Shown one piece after another: positions 1 through 12,602 of a stretch of DNA of 64,000 nt. The notes under the pieces are model-generated. The model was not told where the DNA came from, did not search any database, and worked only from the letters and a program-made list of their open reading frames with translations. Numbering within the stretch: position 1 is the first letter of the stretch; every line of letters starts with the position of its first letter. The translations under genes were made by a program, and so were the position numbers. The DNA is from Ophiura sarsii (taxonomy: Eukaryota > Echinodermata > Ophiuroidea > Amphilepidida > Ophiuridae): the NCBI GenBank assembly GCA_035610835.1, contig CM069448.1:15703416-15767415 (forward strand), in the 5' to 3' direction.

Positions 1-386
1 ACCCATGTAGTGCATGGATGTACATGTATTCATGGACCTACCGCTCATGATGTATTATAGAAATAGAATTATAATAGCACGTCCTGCTTTTAGTCCTTGC
101 TTTACAGTGCAAAATGATAGCATGACATGGGCAATGAAACACGTGGGGGTGTACCTTGCTCAACCTATGCATGTTAAAATAAAATGTTGTTCAAGGTGTG
201 CTTTTCTGTTCATGAGCAGTGTTCCCTGTAAGAAAGATAGTCTTATTTTTGTGGGTTATCTTAATAGTTTAACCTGAGACTAATATGTCAAACTAGCCTA
301 AAGAGTAAAGTGTGAGGACACGGGTTTTGTCAGCCCTAGCCTTTTACTACTTTAAAAGAACTTGATATTTCCGTAGGTTTTACTAC

Positions 387-658
387 GGGACGCACCATTA
401 GATACTCAAGGGGGGGGGGGGGGGGGGGGGGGGGGGCATGGAAGTTTTTAAAATAAAAAACTTTGCCCACTATCCAGGAAAGAAAAGAAAAAACTTTGCC
501 CACCAACCAGGAAAGAAGAAAAAAATGACCCACTGCTGAGTAAAAAAAAAAAAAGATGACTTACCCCAAAGGCCCAACTCAATGTAAAGAAAACCATAAA
601 AACCTATAAAAAAAAACCTTTGCCGGCTTTGCTAAAAAAAAAAAATACTTGCCGCCGA
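387..658 (-). mobile_element. Harbinger-like MITE, GGGACGCACC family, truncated copy
   Basis: One end, GGGACGCACCATTAGATACT at 387, is the same terminus seen at the right end of the full copy at 32128-32490. It is followed by a 27-base G run (410-436) and paired segments on 'actttgcccac'. The copy then matches the 32-kb copy in reverse as far as the GCCGCC/AAGTA segment near 645-658, where it stops without a second terminus. No target duplication is therefore visible. Confidence 0.7.
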
Positions 659-803
659 ATGTTCTACTACTTCGATTATATGATAAACCATACTTCATAC
701 AGACCAAATTGTAGACAGAAAGTAAATACTCCGTAGACGGATTTATGTAATCAACAATAAAATGATTAGGCACGTAAACACTCCCTAAACTCAATTAACA
801 TAA

Positions 804-1104
804 GGGACGCACCATTAGATTTTCAGGGTGGGAGGGTAGGAAGTTTTCGGAAGAAAAAAAATTCACCCTCTATGTAGGCAAAAAAAAAAGAAATTCACCC
901 CCTGATGAGTAAAAATAAATAAAAACAATTCTACCTCCACCCACAGATAGTCAACCAACTCAATATGAATGGATACATAAAAATAAAAAAATCGCCGCTT
1001 TCGGCAGCGCAACAAAAAAAAAATCACCCCTTGCGGCGGCAAAAAATAAAAAATCTCCCCCGAACCCAACTTCCTACCCCCCTGAAAATCAAATGGTGCG
1101 TCCC
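804..1104. mobile_element. Harbinger-like MITE, GGGACGCACC family, complete copy
   Basis: Terminal inverted repeats GGGACGCACCATTAGATTTT... and ...AAAATCAAATGGTGCGTCCC, flanked by a TAA duplication (801-803, 1105-1107). The 301-bp interior has paired CCCC/GGGG blocks and 'gcggcg' stretches and no coding capacity. A 3-bp TWA duplication is the hallmark of PIF/Harbinger (Tourist-like) elements. Near-twins lie at 21257-21549 and 37069-37375. Confidence 0.82.
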
Positions 1105-1680
1105 TAAGCATTTTAAAACACACCATGGATAGGATGTGACCGTACCATCTCACTCACGATCCGCAACGTTTTAATTACGGTCCAATAGCTTCCCTGATAC
1201 CATTTGGAATTCTGTATGTTCTACTACTTCAATATCTTCAAAATTATGATGCTATAGAACCACAGATGGTGATTAAACCATATGAATAATGATTTATATC
1301 ATCGATCTGGATTTGTAACATGCAGTTGGTTTCGTGTGTGCCACACATTTTACACGATGACCATACCAGGCAGGGGATTTATTTTATAACTACGACAATG
1401 ATTACCATGGCAACCGTCTCGGAACATTTAATGAGGTTTAAATTTGGTTTTGGATGTTCATTTTCGTTATTGTTGGGCTTGGTTGGGAATTAACTATCAG
1501 GCCATACTGCGATAAATGATATAACTAAAAGCGAGAGAGTTCAGGTATGCTCGTCTTGCATGAACTGAGAAGTTTCTTTTTCTTTAAAACCCTATCCAGT
1601 AAAGCTAGTTTTTTGTGCGTATCAGGGGGAGGGGGGGGGGGGGGGAAGTACTCTTTTTTTACCTGAAAAATCACCCAGCA

Positions 1681-1760
1681 CCCCTGCTGGACCATCCGCA
1701 CCCAAGTCTGTCCCTCTACCAACTGAGCTAACTCCCTAGCGCATATGCGGGCACAAACTC
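1681..1760 (-). repeat. tRNA-derived (SINE-like) fragment with A-box only
   Basis: On the - strand the sequence reads TTAGCTCAGTTGGTAGAG (about 1717-1734), a good RNA polymerase III A-box / tRNA D-arm. No GGTTCGA B-box follows at the expected distance, so it is not a working tRNA. It is most likely a decayed tRNA-derived repeat. Confidence 0.4.
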
Positions 1761-2321
1761 CATGCCCACATATGCCTGCAGTAGGTGACGTCATCGAGGC
1801 AATGCAGCATCACGTGCGTGGAGATAGTTTCTGGCAGTGAGATTTAGTGAGATTCAGTGGGGTTAGGGTTCCTAACATTTGTATTGGACATTGTTATATT
1901 ATGATGCAAGTGGCCAGTGGGTTCATTCTTGAACTAAGCTAGCCCTGGAATATATTGTTATTCCAAAATATTATTAAAATTAAAATCCTCCTGTGGTTCT
2001 TTATACGATAGAATCACAAATTCACTTGAAATTTCCCCATTTCTTTTGGGAAAATTCACTTATCATGGCATTCAAAAGCAACCACTTAATCATGGCATTC
2101 AAAAGCAACCACTTTCAGGCGTAAATTTTCCAGAGGTAAACCACATGTAAACAGATAAGTAAACAAATAAAAACCCACTAACGGCAGCCTGGTGCTGTGA
2201 CGTCACCAGATATGGTTTCCAGTTTTCAATACGATTTATTCCGTTAAAATATACTACCGGGTTCCAATTGGTCGGCAATCAATTATTTCCTTTCATCTTC
2301 AGGCACCTTAGTTCATGTTAA

Positions 2322-3009
2322 GGTTGGAGTCAACCCCAAAAATGTGAAAAATAGAGAGCGCCGTAACTTTTAAACTATAACTGTGATGAATGTAAAAGTG
2401 ATACAATTATGGAATGGAAATGAGGCAGAGATTCCGTTATTGATATCAAATTTCACTAAAAATGTCGGTTTTTGACAAAATGGCAAAAAATCACTCTTTT
2501 GGTAAAAAAAATCTTGGACAGACTACAAAAGTCAATTTTGAGTTAAAAATATACTGAAATTTGCTAGAAACCATGTTAAGACAAAACTCTAGGAGTGGTA
2601 TTTTTAAATCTTTATTTTAGGCCTTACTTTTATTGAAAATTTTGACCAAAAAGTGATTTTTTGGGGGGCCAAAAATCACCTTTTTTGCACTTTTTGGTCA
2701 AAATTTTCAAAAGTGAGGCCTAAAATAAAAATTTAAAAATACCGCTCCTAGAGTTTTGTCTTAACATGGTTTCTAGCAAATTTTAGCATGTTTAACTCAA
2801 AATTGACTTTTGTACCCTGTCCAAGATTTGTTTTACCAAAAAAGTGATTTTTTGCCATTTTGTCAAAAATCGACATTTTTAGTGAAATTTGATATCAATA
2901 ACGGAATCTCTGACTCATTTCCATTCCATAAATGTATACTTCTACATTCATCACCGTTTAAAAGTTACGGCGCTCTCTATTTTTCACATTTTTGGGGTTG
3001 ACACCAACC
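2322..3009. mobile_element. 688-bp foldback element flanked by TTAA
   Basis: Left half GGTTGGAGTCAACCCC... is mirrored by ...GGGGTTGACACCAACC, with arms of about 300 bp running almost to the centre near 2665. It is bounded on both sides by TTAA (2318-2321, 3010-3013). The interior is AT-rich with paired 'aaaaagtgattttttg' segments and has no transposase. TTAA duplications are typical of piggyBac and Kolobok. The internal motif order resembles the element at 53253-53958. Confidence 0.78.
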
Positions 3010-3548
3010 TTAACTATTCATTCAGCGAAGGATGTACATGTACAATAGATCAAACATGAGAACTAGTTTAGGGTGTCCCTTTTAATGGCTTTAATATCAT
3101 AACGGAACGGTCTTTCATCTTATTAGGATAAATGCATTATTATAATAGTGGTCTCACTGTTTTGAAGAGTTCAGAAAAAGGTCATCATCTGGTAGTGGTA
3201 GGTTTGTTTTACCATTTCACACTTCTTCGCTCACGCGTTTTAGTCCATTGTTTTAAAGCTATTGTTGATGGGACGACTGGTATTTAGTAACAATAGTCCA
3301 ACTCCAGGCTGGGGTGGGTATTCATTGATCAACACCCGCTATTAACGGCTATAAATTGATTATGTACGGTGTATATGATGAGTCGACCTGATGATGGCGT
3401 ATAGAACATGTAGAAAACTTACTGTTCTCCATTTCAAGCCTATCTCGATTGTCTGGATGGTTAGAATGGTGTGATTGATTGGTACTAGTTGTATTTATAA
3501 TTCAAATGTCTTCACTTACTCTATCATTATGACTTTATTTTCCTACAG

Positions 3549-3824
3549 ATCCAGCTATGCGGATGGATTTCAACGCATTTGACCAAACCGAGTTAAAACC
3601 AGAGTTCGATGAAGCGTGCCCAGTCTGCGGGGACAAAGTGTCCGGCTACCACTATGGCCTACTCACGTGCGAGTCTTGTAAAGGTTTCTTCAAGCGCACA
3701 GTACAAAACAAGAAAGTCTACACATGTATAGAAAACAGAAATTGTTTGATAGACAAAACGCAGAGGAAAAGATGTCCATATTGTCGCTTCCAAAAGTGCC
3801 TTAAAGTCGGCATGAAATTAGAAG
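3549..3824 (+). CDS. NR5A: NR5A coding exon 1: DNA-binding domain with both zinc fingers
   Basis: Preceded by a pyrimidine-rich tract and TACAG acceptor at 3544-3548; ends in GAAG before donor GTAAGA (3825). From ATG 3557 it encodes residues 1-89 plus one base of codon 90. Zinc-binding cysteines are 21, 24, 38, 41 (finger 1) and 57, 63, 73, 76 (finger 2). The P-box is CESCKG (38-43), the form shared by NR5A and other receptors that recognise AGGTCA half-sites. The exon stops just after GMKLE, so the C-terminal extension lies on the next exon. A second ATG (3563) is two codons in. If an upstream coding exon is spliced on, the frame continues 5' through Pro-Ala before Met, so ATG 3557 may be internal. 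Both fingers share one exon; in vertebrate NR5A1, as I recall, an intron separates them. Confidence 0.95.
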
Positions 3825-4888
3825 GTAAGACGCCCTCATAGTTTGATTATCACCCTTGAAAATGTTAGTCAAGAGTAGAAAATGTTGAACATTTCGCGTT
3901 TTACTCTTTTATTCACGCAGATATTCTAATCGAATTTTTAGATTTAGTCTTTGAGCTGGAAGGAATATAAGGAACCTAAACCTACAAATTAAACTTGGCA
4001 TGCTGCATATAAAACAAAAAACTTCAATGAAAAATTAACAATGAAATAACACAAAAAGAGGGATATCATCATTTCTGAAATCAAGCTGCAGGTCGTTATA
4101 ATATTTGCACTGTTGAATAGTGTTGATGCAGATTTACAGCTATAGCTACATGTTGCTATTGTTGATTATTAAGAGTGTTGACGAAATCGTAAATTGTCAC
4201 ACGCATTCTTATAACGTATACAACAAAACCAAAACACGGAATGGAAACCAACTAAAAGAAATACTTAGGTATTAGACTCAATCCAATAAATGTATGGTTG
4301 GTTGTCTTGTCTGGAAAAGCTTCACAATCGTAATACCGATCGGTAAAGAGTATGTTCATCAACGTGTCAATGTACTTTTTACGGTGTCATCGCACTTGCA
4401 TACTGCTACATTAATAATAAAACTCCATGTTCACGCGCATTGGACTTCCGTCATGAGGAAATCCTTGGGATCAACATATCCCTTGGATCAACATATCGAT
4501 AGGTCATTGACCTCACAACTAATCCACAACAGACGAAGCACGTGTAAACTATTAGTAGTATATATAATTAGACTGTAACCTCAAATATCTTGAAATTATA
4601 AGGTCAATCGGTGACCTTAGATATCTAAACATGAGGTCAGGGATGATTATGTCTGATAGCAATGATTTCACCAATCATAGAAGCTATTACATGTGCATGT
4701 ACATGTACACCCCCTGTTTAACTCTCCATGCATAGGCCTTCTCATTGCAGTTTTTATTAATTTTAGTATTTATTTTATTGCTACAAATTCTCAAAAAATA
4801 AAAAACGCATTTTTAACTCGATTTTTTTAATATTTTCATATCGTTCACGAATTGAAGTGGAATGCCTGGGAAGAGTTAATATAATTAA

Positions 4889-5261
4889 AGGTATATTATG
4901 TGATCTTTCCAGGGAACGCCCTCAACATCGAAAAAAAAATAGAAAGCAGATTTTCTTGCAGATTTACATTTCTGATCATAAATCATGCATACATTCCAAG
5001 TTACAGGGCGATACGATTCTTAATTACTTCAAAATCATGGTTTTAGAGTGAAAATAAACTGTCAGAATCTGGACACTTTATATTTTTCACTCTAAATTCA
5101 CTCTAAAACCATGATTTTGAGGTAATTAGGAATCGTATCGCTCTGTAACTTGGAATGTATGTATGATTTATGATCGGAAATGTAAATCTGCAAGAAAATC
5201 TACTTTCTAAAAAAAATAATGAATAGAGGGCGCCCTCTGGAAAAGATCACATAATATGCCT
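4889..5261. mobile_element. 373-bp foldback element flanked by TTAA
   Basis: AGGTATATTATGTGATC at the left is mirrored as GATCACATAATATGCCT at the right, and the arms continue through 'cattccaagttacagggcga' to the centre near 5075. TTAA lies immediately outside both ends (4885-4888, 5262-5265). Non-coding. It sits inside NR5A intron 1 and belongs to the same structural class as 2322-3009 and 53253-53958. Confidence 0.75.
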
Positions 5262-6327
5262 TTAATAGTTAGTCGTAATATAAATTGGACTTTTAAAAGA
5301 TAAATAATGGGATGCTTTTTAATGTTATTTTACTAGTATGGATTTATAAACGTATCGGACTATCAGTTTGGGACCATTTTAAAAAGGAACCCTGGTTGAT
5401 TAAAATGTTACTACATTGCCTGGGCCTCGTACGCGTATCGTAGTCGTAGTAAAATAGATCAGCTTGGGACTTCAAAACACTTTGTTAATAACAAATAATG
5501 TCATCAGGAGGAAGTTTATAGTGTGATGGACGATGATCCTGTCAAAGACTAAGAAAACCGTTTGAGTAAACTATCACTCAGTCCAATTGGTCCACGAATC
5601 ATGCCATATCTCAACTGGGACAATTTCGTTGAATTTATCAATACTTCGCTACCCTCCATAAATTATGTTTGTATTTTCTTTGCATGGTTGCCTCTCAACA
5701 GTGCCTCCCGATTGGGAGGCCAGGCAAAGCTTCCCCTTTTAATGAGTTCCGTCTAGACATCGATTATGTAATGTAATGAGCAGCGCAGGCAATTCAAGAC
5801 GCTTGCATAGCATGCATAGTGATTGTACAACAAGCACAATCTGTATGTGCTCCCAGGTATGTGCCACAGCACGCAGTCATGTTGGGGGCAGTTCTTTTAC
5901 ACGGATATGTACATTGTACATGCAATTTGGTAATGTTATTACGAATACGATATGATGTAATAATTGCGCCATGTACGTAGTCTCGTCGGTTGCGCTTTTT
6001 GCGCTATAGGACACATTGGGTTGTGGACTTGTGGTTTATACCCAAGGATAGTGGAGAACGAGGCTAGCGATGGGACTTGCGCTAAAACATGTTTTCGAGA
6101 GAAATAGTTCCTTTTATAGTATACCCTAGTATCACTGCTTGTCTTCGATAGGGACTTTTAAAGAACGACCCATTACTAACCCTGTGACTGTGAGGAATAT
6201 AAAATATCAGGGTATTCTACATCTTAACCCGTGCATGAGTTGAGTTATTAAATTAGATGATATGTTTATTTATAATTCATGGACTTGTGATTCCATGGCA
6301 AACATACATTTAACTATAATATAGTAA

Positions 6328-6567
6328 AGGACGCACCATTTGATATCCAGTGGACCATGCGCCATGTACGTAGTCTCGTCGGTTGCGCTTTTTGCGCTAT
6401 AGGACATTGGGTTGTGAACTTGTGGTTTTACCCAAGGATAGTGGAGAACGAGGGGGGGGGGGGGGGGGGGGGTCATGGAAGTTTTTTGGAAGAAGAAAAA
6501 AAAACATGACCCACTATCCATGACCGACTATGCCCGCCCCCGGACTGGATATCAAATGGTGCGTTTC
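6328..6567. mobile_element. Harbinger-like MITE, variant copy with internal host-like segment
   Basis: Termini AGGACGCACCATTTGATATC and GATATCAAATGGTGCGTTTC, flanked by TAA (6325-6327, 6568-6570). It contains a G21 run (6452-6472). Its first half repeats host sequence lying about 390 bp upstream (5968-6060), including 'gtggttttacccaaggatag', so it is either chimeric or the upstream stretch is itself a fragment of the element. Confidence 0.72.
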
Positions 6568-8405
6568 TAATAACCAATGATCTCACTTTTTGACTTCAGA
6601 AAAAGTATACTGATGAGAAACCCCTGTCAAGCCCTTCTCGTAGGACCTCTATTTCAAAAACTAGGGAAATACTATTTTTTATTAGTATAAGATTGAATAT
6701 ATAGAAACACTGAGTCATGTTATACGGGACAGTTCTCGGGTTGATGCGGTTCTCAGATTGGTAGCAGTTCCCTCTTAGATAGGTTAGTCCTATGGTAGGG
6801 CCAGTATTTATAGCAGGAATAACGCCGACTTTCATTAATGGGCTATTCCATTTGAACCCATACTCTACCCCCTGAAGACATACCCACAAGGAGTGTGAAT
6901 TCAAATCGGGTTACGTGCATGAGTGACTCCATTTGAAATCTACACTTCTGTCATATCTGTGTGGAAGATCTTCTATTGAAAGAGGTGTATATGGATTTAA
7001 ACTGGAACTTGCCATAACACCTGACTGTCCCAATCTTTTCCTGAAATTCCTGGACATGAATCATGAAATGGTGGAATAATAATATCAGTGGCAGTAGCAG
7101 TAGGGATGTTTCCGGTGAGAATATGAGTCTTGAGAATTCAAAACATAAGCATTTGAATATTTCAAATGTCAAATTTTCAGAGATACCCAAGCAATTACAT
7201 GTATTATAAATGTGTATATGATGGGAAGTTACGGATTCCATAAGGGGAAAGAAAAATTAAAATGCGTATAACAAATTAATCACAGTCAAGTCAAAGTACT
7301 TTACAAGAATAAATGAAAACAAATAAGTGTAGCACTGTCTGTCGATTTAAGCGAGTCGTAATAAAGTAATCAAACGATGGCATATATTACCCGCTTGTTA
7401 ATATTATGAGAAGTGTAAGACCTCTTGTCTCGCTCAACAAACTAAACGTCCTGAGTGATTTCAAAATGCCACCATCCACTGACGGCTCGATAATACCGTC
7501 ATAAAACTGACCTCTCTTCCGTACAGTTGAGATGTTAACTAAATCAAAGTGGCGTCGCAAAAGTAATGGCCGAATAAGCACATTTACATGTTATTTTCAA
7601 AAAGACTGATCTCGATGAATCAATCGATCAAATTCAGTTGGGCGATTGTCTTCGATCAGGTCAACTGGACATTTGCTCTGTTTTGAAATATATCAATGCC
7701 ATTGGCAATTATTAAACCCAATTGTCTTGGTATAATATCTATCAAGTGGTGGTCATCCAGTGTGAAATCCTGAAACCATAATGACGACAATAAATGAGGG
7801 AAAATCATATGAACCGATCCGTCCAGTTGAAAAACAAAACCTGCATACAATAAGGACAATGCATCAGTACTACAGGTGTGCGATGGGTTAATTGATGACA
7901 CTACAAACCGAGGTCATTTGAAACTGGACAACTCTAGAAAAAAAGAGATCTCACATTTGTGAAATTTTGATAATAATGACCGCATTTACAGATAAACCAC
8001 GTATTGTGTTGCCATGGGTATTTAGGCTGCCCATAGACTAGAACATTCCACAATGAATCCAGGCTCCAGATATATATTTGACCTTAAACCTTATGAAGTA
8101 CACTATGATAATCTGTTTTGATTATTAGCTAAAGCTAACAATGTACCATATTTGGAATGGTCATGATTCATTAAAGGTGGTATTTGTAAATGCGTTTGAA
8201 TTGTTTAACAATTTTTGATAAGCGCGTTCTGTTTATATAATATAGGCCTACGGCAAGATCTTAAATCCTGGACTTCGACATGAAGTCAAGGTTCTGGACT
8301 AATCAGTTTCACGTCATTTGAGATCTATTTCAGTATTGAAATGTCATTTAATTTCTAGGTTGATTGACATTCATGTTTCTTGATATTTGTTTTCTTGATT
8401 TACAG

Positions 8406-9049
8406 CTGTAAGGCCTGACAGAATGAGAGGAGGAAGGAACAAGTTTGGTCCAATGTACAAAAGAGATAGGGCGTTGAAACAACAACAAAGAAACAGACTG
8501 ATAGCCACTGCCAGATCGGTGTCAGCTCCAGGAAGTCCAGATATTTCCATGGCGATCAAGAACATTCAGGTGGCCGCTTCAAAAAGCGCACCATTGTACC
8601 CTCCCCCAGCCGTAGTCATCAGAGATTCTCACATTATGAATAAACCGCCTATAATGAACATACCCCATGTGCAACCTTCACTCCAACACAATGGTTACGG
8701 CCATCATCATCATCATCATCAGATGACACCCATCAACTACACAACAAGCCCGCCACCAGTACAACAGGTGGGACCACAACCAACATCAGGAAGCCCTCCC
8801 CCAACATCAAGTGCTAGTCCTCTCAATGTCAAATCCGAGCCTGATCAGACCCCAAAACTTATTGTAGAACTGCTAAGGAGTGAACCGGACCATGCCCAAC
8901 TCCAGGCCAAAATCACGTCATATTTACAGACCCAGTTGGGTATGACCGCTCCTGGTGACTTCTTCAGTATGGTGTGTAAGTTGGCTGACCAAACACTGTT
9001 TGCATTTGTGGATTGGGCAAGGAACAGCTTATTCTTCAAGGAACTCAGG
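8406..9049 (+). CDS. NR5A: NR5A coding exon 2: FTZ-F1 box, hinge, first part of ligand-binding domain
   Basis: Starts after TTTACAG (acceptor AG 8404-8405) and ends AGG before GTAGGT (9050), phase 0. It encodes residues 90-304. It opens with the NR5A-specific FTZ-F1 box (A-box) AVRPDRMRGGRNKFGPMYKR, the extension that reads bases 5' of the AGGTCA half-site; RGGR is residues 97-100. The hinge is rich in Pro, Ser and Gln and carries six consecutive histidines (189-194, CAT repeats). VKSE at 231-234 fits the SUMO consensus (hydrophobic-K-x-E), matching the position of the regulatory SUMO lysine before the SF-1 ligand-binding domain. The domain begins near residue 240 and includes the FVDWARNSLFFKEL segment of the receptor signature. 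The intron breaks between KELR and VEDQ. Confidence 0.95.
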
Positions 9050-9599
9050 GTAGGTTCAGTCTTGTATTGTCATCAGTAGACATTAATTTATATGTCACTT
9101 TATTTCGAGTCAAATGTAGGATTGTACCTTTTACACTGTCGATGGCAATTCTCTTGTTTAGACAAGGAGGAATGCAGCAGCAGAACTGCTCGCGTTTCGA
9201 AAACGAGCAAAAAGGTTCAACCCTGCACCCCAATGTTTGTTCTCTCCATAAAACTTTAACATGTTGGATGATCAGCAGGTGAAATAGGTTCATCAAGTGA
9301 AGGGACAGTCATCATTAAGAATGATTAGTATCTACTGGTACATATGTACTGTATTGATAGGGTAAATAAGCTAAAATACATCACTATCAATTCACTAATA
9401 ACTAGCAACATCATATAATACATTCGCCTCCTGTATTATGGAACAGTCTTAATTTGACCTCGTGATATAGTTTTTACTTTCACACTCCTAGACATTCTTG
9501 TCTCAAGCATTCTCTTTGCAACTACACGTCATCTATCCCAGTATACATCCTGCCAAATCTTCTACCGTCTGCATGTTGAAGCAGCGCTTATTATACACA

Positions 9600-9678
9600 T
9601 CAATGGGTACTGTTATTTCATGTGAGGTGTATACTGTGTCAATGGGTACTGTTATTTCATGTGAGGTGTATACTTTAT
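9600..9678 (+). repeat. Two-copy 39-bp tandem duplication in NR5A intron 2
   Basis: The unit beginning CAATGGGTACTGTTATTTCA and ending GTGTATACT occurs twice back to back with no visible mismatches, implying a recent local duplication. Confidence 0.75.
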
Positions 9679-12602
9679 ATTACCAATGTCAAAATAATAT
9701 CTGGATGTAACCGATCAACAAAAACCAGGCACTAGATACTAGAAACTATCTCTCACTATACAGATAACGTGTTAAGTGTTATTTATATTAAATAAATACT
9801 CAAATACATGCTAAATACACATGCACTTTGGTAAAAGCTGACGTTACAATATTTAACGATGCAGATTCCGTTTTCAGATAGAAATTATAGATTGGAACCT
9901 TAGAAGATGAGATCAATGATGAAACATCAATTAGTGTTATTTGTGAGTTTTTAAGGCAGACGACATTTATTCTCACTCTCACAGCAGCTGTTCCCTGATA
10001 ATTAAGAATCGTGGTACTTTTTTGTAATGTTTCTTTTCAGTCCGCACAGTGTTGTTGTTAAACCATCCTTTGGTACCATATTGCATGTAGCAAATCCAAT
10101 CATAAAATCGTGTAGATTCGGGGTAGATTGATAATTAGTACGCGGCAATCCAAGCCAACAACATTGTCTTGTTTCTTTTTTTACCGTCTGCCACACTATT
10201 TTGAGTCTAATAATTGCCAAGCTAGACTTACATTTTATAGTCGGACAGGTAATAACTTAGTATACCACTTATGACTTATTTGTTCACATTCGTCAATTTT
10301 GTTTTCATTTTGTGTTGTTTTATTTAGTATCGTGAGCAAAATGAGCTCAGATCGAGATGTTGATGCCAGTTGTACTTATTGATGGGTCATTAATTTTATG
10401 ACCAAAATCCATCATCCAAAAATGTCCCAAAAGAAAGAATGTAAACAAAGAACTGATGTTGCATCAACAGCATCATGCAAATGCAAGTATGAATGAAAGA
10501 ACAAAAATCAAATCCCCTTAATGACCTGTGACCTCAAGATCCGCAAGAAATAGATGTATTTAAGTACTTTGGCATGTGGATAATATGTCCATTCCAGAAC
10601 CTCCTCTTGCACGGTTACCAACCAAGTTTGGTCATAGACGTCTATGGTTTGGTAAACACCCATCAATTGCTGATGAAAATTCACACATCAACTTTAACCT
10701 CAATATCTTTGTAGTCATAGTTAGTAGTAGTCGCCCACAGAAACAAAATTGCTGCCAGTGCCATTCAAAAATAAGTTGAACTGGCATGATAGAACAAATT
10801 GTATATTCCCAGGAAATTTGGGCAATTTGAGGGATATTTTGCCCATCCAGTCAAAATAAAGACATGCATATTAATACGGGAAATCTAGCCTTTTCCTGGA
10901 TTTTTTTGTTTACTTCCCACATGGAAATCCAGTACTGATCGATTGCAAACTACGAAAGGGCCTCAAGTGTTTGCAGAGACGTTCATATATCATATCTAAC
11001 GTCCACATTATAATTTTGTATAATTATAATGGTACCAGATTAGGACACTAATAAAAAATAACTAACAAATAAATGTAGGAGTAGCTGTAGCCAATGTCCC
11101 TGTAGAATCTATTTCATTTTAACTACAAATTTAGAACGATGACCAATACAAAAACACTAAATACCGGTCCGCAGCACCATGTTTAGTACACAATACAGGG
11201 GCGTGGCCGCATTGTTGGCCAAAAAAGAAAGACAATTATATATAAATCGCCGAGCCTTTCAAATTCTTTTTTGACCGAATACTGCGCTCAACTGAACTGC
11301 ACCGTGATTCATCAGTGTGCCTGTGTGTGGTTTTGCAATTGACAATATCTAACACTATTCTTGCTTGCATTATTTCTTTTACAAGAATGACCCCTTGAAT
11401 ATATAAAGTATATGGTAAAGCACAAGCTAGCCAAGCGACAAACGAATTCTGGAAAATGTATTAAGTAAGAGAATTGCGAGATATTCAATAGTAAGAAATA
11501 CAAAATGGCAGCTGGTTAGGCCAGCCCATGAGAAACGGCGTTGACAAACGCCGGTCGACTCAATCCCATGACTAGTATGGCGACTTATTGTATCAAGTAT
11601 GCCTGAATGAACACTGTTTCTAAAGCCGTCACAACTGCACGCAATCTAAATAATGCTCTCTCTCTGTATGTCCTATTACGAAAGCACATACAAATATATA
11701 CGCTCACATTCAGGTGAACGTAGACCTAGACACAACATACATAAATAATGTTTTGTGAAAGGAGTCTACAGTATGTTAATAGACAGGTATTCGATTTTGC
11801 CTACATTGTGTGAGAACTGAGAACATTGCGCAAGCACATTGCACATTATATTTTGCCACTGGGGTCCCAAAGATCAGACCCGCCATATTGTATTGTAACA
11901 TATCGAAACGTAGACAATATGTCTTTTTTTCTTTTTTATAAATTATTAGTGGGAATTTATTTTTGTAAACTTTTAAATAAATAACCGTTATTATTGCTAG
12001 ATATAACCGAGTAGTTTTTTAGAGAAGACACATCTTATTTTAATTCATTGAGTACATTGTTACTACTATGTACATGTATATGTATACATGTAAACAACGC
12101 ATACGTACACGTACATGTGACGCGTTGATGAATTGGAAATGATATCATTCTGAAGTACGAAACCCACCACTATTATTAAAGTCGCCCAATAGTGATAATA
12201 ATTAACACAAGCAATCCCGTCTCATCAATTACGATTTTGACCTCAAAATATATGTATGGTGATGACTTTTTAGCCCTAGGCTTTTAAGTAACCACTTTAT
12301 CGGTTTTATGAGAGTTTGATTAAATCCAAATTGAGGGTGTGTGGTTTAAGACAAATTCAAGGTGCTGTGGCGGGAGATTGGTATAAACATTACACAAAAA
12401 GAAATCCGCTTTTTTTGAAGCGCCCTGTGTTTAATTCTTAGGAACCTAAATAAATTCAACAAGTGGGTAAGAACAGGCATTTTCACCCGCGCATTTTGAT
12501 ACCTCGTTTGTCACAATAGCACCAATTGATGAAGCACTGACCATTTGAATACAACATGAGTGATCCTCTTCTTTCCCTCTCTCCATGAAAAGACAATCAT
12601 AA

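Larger units (their letters stand above)
1..3548. other. Region upstream of the NR5A DNA-binding exon: no gene identified
   Basis: Holds two Harbinger-like MITE copies (387-658 and 804-1104), a tRNA-like A-box fragment (about 1681-1745) and a 0.69-kb TTAA-flanked foldback (2322-3009). Short open frames here are of low complexity or lie inside repeats. An upstream NR5A exon or promoter may be present, but no conserved coding sequence, TATA box or initiator can be assigned with confidence. Confidence 0.5.
3825..8405 (+). other. NR5A intron 1
   Basis: 4581-bp intron, donor GTAAGA, acceptor TTTACAG, phase 1. It contains a TTAA-flanked foldback (4889-5261) and a Harbinger-like MITE (6328-6567). 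The 49-bp segment 6361-6409 repeats 5968-6020 ('catgtacgtagtctcgtcgg'), so the MITE has captured or shares adjacent host sequence. A short dispersed repeat (3846-3890) recurs near 22759-22800. No conserved coding sequence was seen. Confidence 0.85.

Noticed and set aside
1862..1880. Telomere-like TTAGGG
   Set aside because: A single occurrence, not a repeat array.
3825..3841. Extension of NR5A exon 1 to the stop at 3841 as the natural C-terminus
   Set aside because: A consensus donor GTAAGA follows the conserved GMKLE, and the FTZ-F1 box is found in frame on the next exon.
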